Source of the DNA: JAVBOW01 sp031550615
GTDB taxonomy: Bacteria; Bacteroidota; Bacteroidia; Bacteroidales; Rikenellaceae
DNA length: 47,379 nucleotides
Direction of reading: 5' to 3'
NCBI GenBank assembly: GCA_031550615.1
Contig: JAVBOL010000028.1
Span: forward strand, 1 to 47,379
In this document: one piece after another, positions 37,884 to 45,666 of the stretch
Layout of the letters: each line of letters opens with the position of its first letter
Position numbering within the stretch: position 1 is the stretch's first letter
Program-made: the position numbers and the translations under genes
Notes under the pieces: generated by a model
What the model was told of the DNA's origin: nothing
The model's input: only the letters and a program-made list of their open reading frames with translations
Databases searched by the model: none

Positions 37884-37975
37884 GGGGATGATCGGCGAAT
37901 GGATACGTCGGGACTGCGGTATGGCTGTGCCGGGAGCCGCCAGGCTGCAGTCAACCAATAATCGAGACAGATCTC

Positions 37976-39976
<2,001 letters not shown>

Positions 39977-39982
39977 AATCTG

Positions 39983-39990
39983 CAAAGGTA
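39983..39990 (-). promoter_or_regulatory. Putative -7 element of uvrB, very close to the ATG
   Basis: The minus strand reads TACCTTTG (TAnnTTTG) and its last base is only 6 nt from the uvrB ATG at 39976. Transcription starting the usual few bases downstream would give a leaderless message. Confidence 0.45.
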
Positions 39991-40003
39991 TAAAATAACG
40001 TGA

Positions 40004-40135
40004 GTTTCGCGAATAGCGAAACGATCAAAATTTGTTTTACAAATTTTACCTCTTTCCGCCAAAATCAACGATTTCGGCGATAAATTTTGCCAAAGTCAAA
40101 AAGAATCGTACTTTTGGGGCGAATTTCGCCTAAAT
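40004..40135. repeat. Cluster of short inverted repeats in the uvrB-tRNA-Thr gap
   Basis: This gene-free gap of about 300 nt holds successive palindromes: GTTTCGC/GCGAAAC (40004-40022), AAAATTTGT/ACAAATTTT (40027-40047), an imperfect GCCaAAATC/GATTTcGGC pair just downstream, and GGCGAA-T-TTCGCC further on. No gene is evident. They could be transcription terminators, protein sites or remnants of a repeat. Confidence 0.5.
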
Positions 40136-40223
40136 TTTCACGGGCGGAGGCAGATAAGAATAAGAAAACCGGAGTGGCGGGTAAGATTTTTCACGCTTAC
40201 GATGCTTTTTCCGGGGAGAATTC

Positions 40224-40254
40224 TTGTATTGTTCATTATTTGTTCGTAATTTTG
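40224..40254 (+). promoter_or_regulatory. Putative promoter of the tRNA-Thr / tuf region
   Basis: TTG at 40224-40226 and TAATTTTG at 40247-40254 are separated by 20 nt, a good Bacteroidota -33/-7 pair. The tRNA begins 24 nt downstream. Confidence 0.6.
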
Positions 40255-40277
40255 TCGCCCCGTAAATTGGGCAGAAC

Positions 40278-40351
40278 GCCGATGTAGCTCAGTTGGCCAG
40301 AGCAGCTGATTTGTAATCAGCTGGTCGGGGGTTCGAATCCCTCCATCGGCT
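40278..40351 (+). tRNA. tRNA-Thr (anticodon TGT)
   Basis: A 74-nt cloverleaf. The acceptor GCCGATG pairs with CATCGGC, and the discriminator base is T. The anticodon stem GCTGA/TCAGC encloses loop TTTGTAA with TGT at positions 34-36. The T arm carries GGTTCGAATCC. CCA is not encoded. Confidence 0.95.
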
Positions 40352-40376
40352 CAAAGTTTTGAAAACCAAAACTTTG
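40352..40376 (+). terminator. Hairpin directly behind tRNA-Thr
   Basis: CAAAGTTTTG pairs perfectly with CAAAACTTTG around a 5-nt loop, starting immediately after the tRNA 3' end. It has no U-run, so it may be a processing signal as easily as a terminator. Confidence 0.45.
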
Positions 40377-40723
40377 CCGAAGGCAAAGTTCGACCGGGAC
40401 GATTAAAAGATGCTCAAACATCTTTATGTTTGAAGCAGTTTTTAAGCGGCACGGTCGAAAAACCCGCAAAGCGGGGTTTGGTTTTCTAAACTTTGAAAGC
40501 CACCCCCCAACGGGAAAGGCGAGCGCAGCGAGTCAATCCCGGGAAGAGGAAACGCCCCGGCGGCGAAGCAGGCCGGAAGCAACACCGAGTTCTTTACACA
40601 TATATATATTATAGGAATGTCCGGAAAACGGACTGACGTACGGAGCGGGCTTGATTCGCAGAATTACCTTCAACAACGAAGCCGTGCACAGCGTGCGTCA
40701 GATTTCGCTTATCGTCCGAATTC
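40377..40723. other. Gene-free spacer between tRNA-Thr and tRNA-Tyr
   Basis: I find no convincing gene here. The spacer contains paired segments (TTCGACCG with CGGTCGAA, and CAAACAT with ATGTTTG) and a short TA-rich stretch near 40600-40615. An open frame on the minus strand beginning with MDSNHRR is the familiar artefact of reading antisense through a tRNA. Confidence 0.6.
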
Positions 40724-40790
40724 ACAAACCGGAGCAACCTTGTGGTTGTGAGGATTTGGGGAGAGGAGGATAAGGGAACGGTGGCGTGCG
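40724..40790 (+). ncRNA. Structured leader element, copy 1 (upstream of tRNA-Tyr)
   Basis: A stem-loop with an inner stem CAACC/GGTTG around a short loop and an outer CAAA/TTTG pairing, followed by a purine-rich GGGAGAGGAGG tract. It aligns closely with a second copy at 42331-42395. The paired A-T in this stem is G-C in the other copy, which suggests a selected RNA structure. Function is unknown. Confidence 0.45.
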
Positions 40791-40831
40791 ATGCGCGTGG
40801 CCGTCCAAAGCGAACAGACCTATCTAAATAA

Positions 40832-40914
40832 GGGAGAATACCAGAGTGGCCAAATGGGGCAGACTGTAAATCTGCTGACGTACGTCTTCGGTGGTTCGAA
40901 TCCATCTTCTCCCA
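40832..40914 (+). tRNA. tRNA-Tyr (anticodon GTA)
   Basis: An 83-nt class II tRNA. Acceptor GGGAGAA pairs with TTCTCCC, with discriminator A. Anticodon stem GCAGA/TCTGC encloses loop CTGTAAA with GTA. A long variable arm precedes the GGTTCGAATCC T arm, as expected for tRNA-Tyr. Confidence 0.95.
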
Positions 40915-40973
40915 CTTTAAGGAAGCATAAACGTAATTAAAACAGAACTAAATTCTTAAATAACTTTCAGATT

Positions 40974-42170
40974 ATGGCAAAAGAAAAATTTGACAGGTCG
41001 AAACCGCACGTGAACATCGGTACCATCGGCCACGTTGACCACGGTAAAACTACCCTTACCGCTGCTATCACCACCGTACTGGCCAAGCGCGGCCTTTCGG
41101 AACTGCGTTCTTTCGACTCGATCGACAACGCTCCCGAAGAAAAAGAGCGCGGTATCACCATCAACACCTCGCACGTTGAGTACTCGACTGCCAACCGCCA
41201 CTATGCGCACGTTGACTGCCCGGGCCACGCCGACTATGTGAAGAACATGGTAACTGGTGCCGCCCAGATGGACGGTGCCATCATCGTGGTTGCCGCAACT
41301 GACGGTCCGATGCCCCAGACCCGTGAGCACATCCTGCTCGCCCGCCAGGTGAACGTTCCGAAGATCGTTGTCTTCCTGAACAAGGTCGACATGGTTGACG
41401 ACCCCGAGATGCTCGAGCTGGTTGAGATGGAAGTTCGCGAACTGCTCTCGTTCTACAACTTCGACGGCGACAACGCTCCCGTTATCCGCGGCTCGGCACT
41501 GGGTGGCCTGAACGGCGCTCCCGAGTGGGAAGAGAAGATCATGGAGCTGATGGACGCTGTTGACAGCTACATTCCCATACCTCCCCGTGAGAACGAAAAG
41601 CCCTTCCTGATGCCCGTCGAGGACGTATTCTCGATCACCGGTCGCGGTACCGTTCTGACCGGTCGTATCGAAACCGGTATCATCAAAGTCGGTGACCCCG
41701 TTGAGATCGTAGGTCTGCAGGAGAAAGGCGTTAAGCCCATGACCTCGACCTGCACCGGCGTGGAAATGTTCCGCAAGTTGCTCGATTCGGGTGAAGCCGG
41801 CGACAACGTAGGTCTGCTGATGCGCGGTATCGACAAGAAGGACGTTAAGCGTGGTATGGTTATCGCCAAGCCCGGTTCGATCACTCCCCACACCGTGTTC
41901 GAAGCCGAGGTCTACATCCTGAAGAAGGAAGAAGGCGGTCGTCACACTCCGTTCCACAACAAATACCGTCCCCAGTTCTACCTGCGTACGCTCGACGTAA
42001 CGGGTGAGTGCGAACTGCCCGCTGGCGTAGACATGGTAATGCCCGGTGACAACACCACCATCAAGGTTACCCTGATCTACCCCGTGGCCCTGAACCTCGG
42101 TCTGCGTTTCGCTATCCGCGAAGGCGGTCGTACCGTGGGTGCCGGTCAGATCACCAAGATCATCGAGTAA
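40974..42170 (+). CDS. tuf: Elongation factor Tu
   Basis: A 398-residue GTPase that delivers aminoacyl-tRNAs to the ribosome. The N-terminal G domain shows NIGTIGHVDHGKTTLTAAIT, RGITINTSHVEY, VDCPGHADYVKNMVTGAAQM and FLNKVDMVDDPEML. Domains 2 and 3 follow with SITGRGTVLTGRIETGIIKV and RHTPFHNKYRPQFYLRTLDV, and the protein ends VGAGQITKIIE. Codon use looks strongly optimised. It sits between tRNA-Tyr and tRNA-Trp, the normal Bacteroidota arrangement leading into secE-nusG-rplKAJL-rpoB. Confidence 0.99.
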   Translation: MAKEKFDRSKPHVNIGTIGHVDHGKTTLTAAITTVLAKRGLSELRSFDSIDNAPEEKERGITINTSHVEYSTANRHYAHVDCPGHADYVKNMVTGAAQMDGAIIVVAATDGPMPQTREHILLARQVNVPKIVVFLNKVDMVDDPEMLELVEMEVRELLSFYNFDGDNAPVIRGSALGGLNGAPEWEEKIMELMDAVDSYIPIPPRENEKPFLMPVEDVFSITGRGTVLTGRIETGIIKVGDPVEIVGLQEKGVKPMTSTCTGVEMFRKLLDSGEAGDNVGLLMRGIDKKDVKRGMVIAKPGSITPHTVFEAEVYILKKEEGGRHTPFHNKYRPQFYLRTLDVTGECELPAGVDMVMPGDNTTIKVTLIYPVALNLGLRFAIREGGRTVGAGQITKIIE

Positions 42171-42222
42171 TACTCGATCGCTGCGCACGCACATCGGGCA
42201 CAGCGGACAAAAAATAGGTAAG

Positions 42223-42254
42223 CCGCTCCGGCTTTGAAATCAAGGTCGGAGCGG
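42223..42254 (+). terminator. Hairpin after tuf
   Basis: CCGCTCCG pairs with CGGAGCGG, with additional G-T and C-G pairs extending into the loop. It is not followed by a U-run, so it may be a processing or attenuation structure rather than a full terminator. Confidence 0.5.
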
Positions 42255-42286
42255 TAAACCAAACAACAAACCTGCTTTAGCGGGGA

Positions 42287-42409
42287 GTTTTTTGAAATAG
42301 GGATGCAAATGCAACGCCCGACCCGATGATCAAATGTGAGCAGCCTTTTGTGGCTGTGACCATTTGAGAGGAGGGGAGAAGGCAGCAGTTGCGCCATATT
42401 TCAAAAAAC
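42287..42409 (+). ncRNA. Long-range paired leader with stem-loop copy 2 (upstream of tRNA-Trp)
   Basis: GTTTTTTGAAATA (42287-42299) is the exact reverse complement of TATTTCAAAAAAC (42397-42409). It encloses a second copy (42331-42395) of the stem-loop found before tRNA-Tyr, here CAAATG/CATTTG outside and CAGCC/GGCTG inside. The structure ends 4 nt before tRNA-Trp. It is probably a conserved precursor-RNA element of unknown role. Confidence 0.5.
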
Positions 42410-42413
42410 AAAT

Positions 42414-42484
42414 AGGAGTGTAGTTCAAGGGCAGAATAGTGGTCTCCAAAACCATTGATGGGGGTTCGAATCCCTCCACTCCTG
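42414..42484 (+). tRNA. tRNA-Trp (anticodon CCA)
   Basis: A 71-nt tRNA. Acceptor AGGAGTG pairs with CACTCCT, with discriminator G. The anticodon stem GTGGT/ACCAT encloses loop CTCCAAA with CCA. The T arm reads GGTTCGAATCC. Confidence 0.95.
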
Positions 42485-42501
42485 CTAAAATTTACGCCAA
42501 A

Positions 42502-42693
42502 ATGAAAGTTGTAAATTACGTTAAAAACGCCTACGCAGAGCTTGTCGAGAAGGTAACCTGGCCCACCTGGAAAGAACTTCAATCGAGCGCGATCGTCGTG
42601 ATGGTAGCATCGCTGATCTTCGCACTTGTAGTCCTTGCCATGGACCTCTCCTTCGAGAACATCATGAAAGCCATTTACAGTCTGCTTTACTAA
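42502..42693 (+). CDS. secE: Preprotein translocase subunit SecE
   Basis: A 63-residue membrane protein that clamps SecY. The ATG at 42502, 17 nt after tRNA-Trp, gives the standard start MKVVNYVKNAYAELVEKVTW. The conserved PTWKELQSSAIVVMVASL amphipathic helix is followed by one transmembrane helix (IFALVVLAMDLSF). An upstream in-frame ATG lies inside the tRNA and is not used. nusG follows after 17 nt. Confidence 0.95.
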   Translation: MKVVNYVKNAYAELVEKVTWPTWKELQSSAIVVMVASLIFALVVLAMDLSFENIMKAIYSLLY

Positions 42694-42710
42694 CGGTCAG
42701 CTTCCAGACT

Positions 42711-43274
42711 ATGAGTGAAAAAGAGCAGAAACAGTGGTACGTCGTACGCGCCATTGGGGGTAAAGAGAAAAAGGTCAAGGAGTATATCGAATCAGAAGTT
42801 CGGCATCTCCACCTCGAAGACTATATCTCCCAGGTGCTGATTCCTACCGAGAAGATCTACCAGATCCGCAACGGTAAGAAGATCAGCAAGGAGCGTGTGT
42901 CGTTCCCCGGTTATGTATTGGTAGAAGCCGCCTTCGTAGGCGAAATACCGCTTATCTTACGCAACGTCCCCAACGTACTCGGCTTCCTCGGAGATTCGAA
43001 AGAGGCTGGCAAGATGATGCAGGCCACACCGTTGCGCCCGCAGGAAGTCGCCAGGATCCTCGGACGGGTCGATGAAATGAGTGCAGGGGAGGAAGAGAAC
43101 GAAGTTCCTTTCTTCGAAGGAGAGACAGTCAAGGTTACGGACGGCCCATTCTCAAGCCTTTCGGGTACGATCGAAGCTGTCGACAACGAGAGGAAAAAAC
43201 TCACCGTCTCGGTTAAGATATTCGGTCGCAAGACTCCCATGGAGTTGAGCTTTATGCAAGTAGAAAAAGAATAA
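42711..43274 (+). CDS. nusG: Transcription termination/antitermination factor NusG
   Basis: A 187-residue RNA polymerase-binding factor. The NGN domain (WYVVRAIGGKEKKVKEYIES, QVLIPTEKIYQIRNGKKI, SFPGYVLVEAAFVGEIPLIL) is followed by a KOW domain (about 130-187: FFEGETVKVTDGPFSSLSGT, LTVSVKIFGRKTPMELSFMQ). The length is normal for Bacteroidota. It is co-transcribed with secE upstream and rplK 13 nt downstream. Confidence 0.97.
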   Translation: MSEKEQKQWYVVRAIGGKEKKVKEYIESEVRHLHLEDYISQVLIPTEKIYQIRNGKKISKERVSFPGYVLVEAAFVGEIPLILRNVPNVLGFLGDSKEAGKMMQATPLRPQEVARILGRVDEMSAGEEENEVPFFEGETVKVTDGPFSSLSGTIEAVDNERKKLTVSVKIFGRKTPMELSFMQVEKE

Positions 43275-43287
43275 ACTAAGGAAAATC

Positions 43288-43728
43288 ATGGCAAAAGAGG
43301 TTGCTGCATTTATTAAATTGCAGATCAAAGGTGGTGCCGCGAATCCTTCGCCTCCCGTAGGTCCCGCACTGGGATCGAAAGGCGTGAATATCATGGACTT
43401 CTGTAAGCAGTTCAATGCACGCACGCAGGACAGGGCAGGTAAAGTGCTTCCGGTCATCATTACCGTATACGGCGACAAGTCGTTCGACTTCGTTGTAAAA
43501 CAGCCGCCCGTAGCCGTACAGCTTAAGGACGCTGCCAATGTTAAGTCCGGTTCTGCCGAGCCCAACCGTAAAAAGGTTGGCCAGGTTACCTGGGAACAGG
43601 TAAAGGAAATCGCCCAGGACAAGGCTCCCGACATGAACAGCTTCTCGCTTGAGAGCGCCATGCGCATGGTGGCCGGAACGGCCCGCAGCATGGGTATCAG
43701 CGTGGTAGGTGAATTTCCTAAATTGTAA
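43288..43728 (+). CDS. rplK: 50S ribosomal protein L11
   Basis: A 146-residue component of the GTPase-associated centre that binds 23S rRNA. The family start AAFIKLQIKGGAANPSPPVG and GPALGSKGVNIMDFCKQFNA are followed by the C-terminal rRNA-binding part (DMNSFSLESAMRMVAGTARS, MGISVVGEFPKL). The length is close to the E. coli protein (142). It lies 6 nt before rplA. Confidence 0.98.
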   Translation: MAKEVAAFIKLQIKGGAANPSPPVGPALGSKGVNIMDFCKQFNARTQDRAGKVLPVIITVYGDKSFDFVVKQPPVAVQLKDAANVKSGSAEPNRKKVGQVTWEQVKEIAQDKAPDMNSFSLESAMRMVAGTARSMGISVVGEFPKL

Positions 43729-43734
43729 GAGAGT

Positions 43735-44439
43735 ATGGCAAAGCTGACAAAGAACATGAAGGCAGCCTTCGCGAAAGTTGAAGCCGACAAGGTTTACAAA
43801 CTGAGCGAAGCGGCAGCTCTCCTCAAGGAGATCACCTATACCAAATTCGACTCTTCGGTCGATCTCGATGTGCGCCTGGGTGTAGACCCGCGCAAAGCCA
43901 ACCAAATGGTACGTGGCGTCGTAACCCTGCCCCACGGCACGGGTAAGACCGTTCGCGTGCTCGTACTCTGTACCCCCGACAAAGAGAAAGAAGCTTTGGA
44001 CGCAGGTGCGGATTTCGTTGGTATGGACGAATACATCGACAAGATCAAGGGTGGCTGGACGGACGTGGACGTCATCATCACCACTCCCAACGTAATGGCC
44101 AAAGTCGGCGCCCTGGGTCGTATCCTGGGTCCCCGCGGACTTATGCCCAACCCCAAGACGGGTACCGTTACGATGGAAGTAGGCAAGGCAGTACAGGAGG
44201 TGAAAGCCGGTAAGATCGACTTCAAGGTCGACAAATTCGGTATCGTCCACTCTTCTGTGGGCAAAGTCTCTTTCACCCCGGAACAGATCGTGGACAACGC
44301 CCGCGAGTTCCTGGGTATGATCAACAAACTCAAACCTTCGGCAGCGAAGGGTACTTACGTGCTGAGCATTTACCTGAGCTCGACCATGAGCCCCGGCCTG
44401 CAAATCGACCCCAAATCGGTTGACTCTAAAACGATCTAA
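43735..44439 (+). CDS. rplA: 50S ribosomal protein L1
   Basis: A 234-residue protein of the L1 stalk, in many bacteria also the translational repressor of the rplKA message. Conserved segments are FDSSVDLDVRLGVDPRKANQ, VRGVVTLPHGTGKTVRVLVL, LGRILGPRGLMPNPKTGTVT and FKVDKFGIVHSSVGKVSFTP. The length equals that of E. coli L1. rplJ starts 2 nt after its stop codon. Confidence 0.98.
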   Translation: MAKLTKNMKAAFAKVEADKVYKLSEAAALLKEITYTKFDSSVDLDVRLGVDPRKANQMVRGVVTLPHGTGKTVRVLVLCTPDKEKEALDAGADFVGMDEYIDKIKGGWTDVDVIITTPNVMAKVGALGRILGPRGLMPNPKTGTVTMEVGKAVQEVKAGKIDFKVDKFGIVHSSVGKVSFTPEQIVDNAREFLGMINKLKPSAAKGTYVLSIYLSSTMSPGLQIDPKSVDSKTI

Positions 44440-44441
44440 TC

Positions 44442-44969
44442 ATGACAAGGGAAGAAAAAACAGTCATCATTAATTCGCTGGCCGAAAAGCTCAACGCCTA
44501 TCCCCACTTCTACCTGACCGATATTTCGGGCCTGAACGCCGAGCAGACCGCTTCGCTGCGTGCCAAGTGCCACGAGAAGTCGATCAACCTGATGGTGGTT
44601 AAGAACACCCTGTTCATCAAAGCCCTCGAACAAGTCAACAGGGCCGACGCTGAATTGGTTGGCCTTATGGAAGGTTCGAGCGCTGTGATGTTCTCAGAGT
44701 CGAGCAAAGCCCCGGCACAGCTTATCAAGGAGTTCCGTAAGACGAACGCCAAGCCCGTGCTCAAAGGCGCCTACGTACAGGAAGGCGTTTATGTGGGTGA
44801 GAACCAGCTCGAGCTGCTGATCAACATCAAGAGCCGCGAAGAGCTCATCGGCGACGTTATCGGTCTGCTTCAATCGCCGGCCAAGAACGTTATTTCGGCG
44901 CTTACCGGCGCGGCAGGCGGCAAGGTCGCAGGCCTCGTGAAGAGCCTCGAAGAGCGCAAGGGCGCCTAA
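44442..44969 (+). CDS. rplJ: 50S ribosomal protein L10
   Basis: A 175-residue base of the L7/L12 stalk. The N-terminal rRNA-binding domain (TVIINSLAEKLNAYPHFYLT, LRAKCHEKSINLMVVKNTLF) is followed by a C-terminal helix for L7/L12 dimers (SPAKNVISALTGAAGGKVAG, LVKSLEERKGA). The 112-nt gap to rplL contains an A-rich stretch before the rplL start and no gene. Confidence 0.97.
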   Translation: MTREEKTVIINSLAEKLNAYPHFYLTDISGLNAEQTASLRAKCHEKSINLMVVKNTLFIKALEQVNRADAELVGLMEGSSAVMFSESSKAPAQLIKEFRKTNAKPVLKGAYVQEGVYVGENQLELLINIKSREELIGDVIGLLQSPAKNVISALTGAAGGKVAGLVKSLEERKGA

Positions 44970-45081
44970 CCCCCCGGGGTATGGCGTTACGGAGGCGAGC
45001 GGTTTTCCGCAGTTTCCGGGCCGCATGAAAGGGCGGCGTGATTAAAAACAAAAAACAAAAACAAATTAATAAACATCAATC

Positions 45082-45459
45082 ATGGCAGACATCAAAAAGT
45101 TAGCTGAAGAGTTGGTAAACCTCACAGTTAAGGAAGTAACTGAACTTGCACAGATCCTCAAGGACGAGTATGGCATCGAGCCCGCAGCCGCAGCTGTTGC
45201 TGTTGCAGCTCCCGCAGCCGGTGGCGACGCCCCCGCTGCTGCTGAAAAGACCTCTTTCGACGTAATCCTCACCTCGGCCGGCCAGGCCAAACTGCAGGTG
45301 GTTAAGGTCGTTAAAGAGATCACCAACCTCGGCTTGAAAGAAGCCAAAGACCTCGTTGACGGTGCTCCCAAGGCCGTTAAGGAAGGCGTTTCGAAAGAAG
45401 AAGCCGAAAGCATCAAAGCCCAACTCGAAGAGGCTGGTGCCGAAGTTGAGGTTAAGTAA
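45082..45459 (+). CDS. rplL: 50S ribosomal protein L7/L12
   Basis: A 125-residue stalk protein that recruits translation factors. The N-terminal dimerisation helices (KLAEELVNLTVKEVTELAQI) lead through an Ala-rich hinge (AAAAVAVAAPAAGGDAPAA) to the C-terminal factor-binding domain (FDVILTSAGQAKLQVVKVVK, LGLKEAKDLVDGAPKAVKEG). The length is normal. A strong hairpin 25 nt downstream separates it from rpoB. Confidence 0.98.
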   Translation: MADIKKLAEELVNLTVKEVTELAQILKDEYGIEPAAAAVAVAAPAAGGDAPAAAEKTSFDVILTSAGQAKLQVVKVVKEITNLGLKEAKDLVDGAPKAVKEGVSKEEAESIKAQLEEAGAEVEVK

Positions 45460-45484
45460 TATAGCTTAGCCACAAGGCTACCCG

Positions 45485-45526
45485 GGTATAGAGTTTACGA
45501 GTGCGTAAACTCTATACCTATCTTTT
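45485..45526 (+). terminator. Hairpin with U-rich tail between rplL and rpoB
   Basis: A 15-bp perfect stem (GGTATAGAGTTTACG with CGTAAACTCTATACC, loop AGTG) is followed by TATCTTTT. It probably acts as an attenuator that sets the ratio of ribosomal protein to RNA polymerase transcripts, like the partial terminator known at this place in E. coli. Confidence 0.8.
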
Positions 45527-45666
45527 GTAATCAGCGGCCCGGGGTGAGCCGACAGGAGCGATAAGCGATTGTGAATCAGCCATTTTTGGCGGGCGTGCCT
45601 TAGAGGGCATGCCGGTCTTCCACCGAGCTATCGGAAAATAGCGACAAAATATATATCGCAAAGACG

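Noticed and set aside
40609..40905. Open frame on the minus strand beginning MDSNHRRRTSADLQ
   Set aside because: It is antisense to tRNA-Tyr and its leader; this start is a well-known annotation artefact of tRNA-complementary frames.
42277..42582. Open frame on the minus strand containing SGGIRTP
   Set aside because: It reads antisense through tRNA-Trp and into secE; it is another common tRNA artefact.
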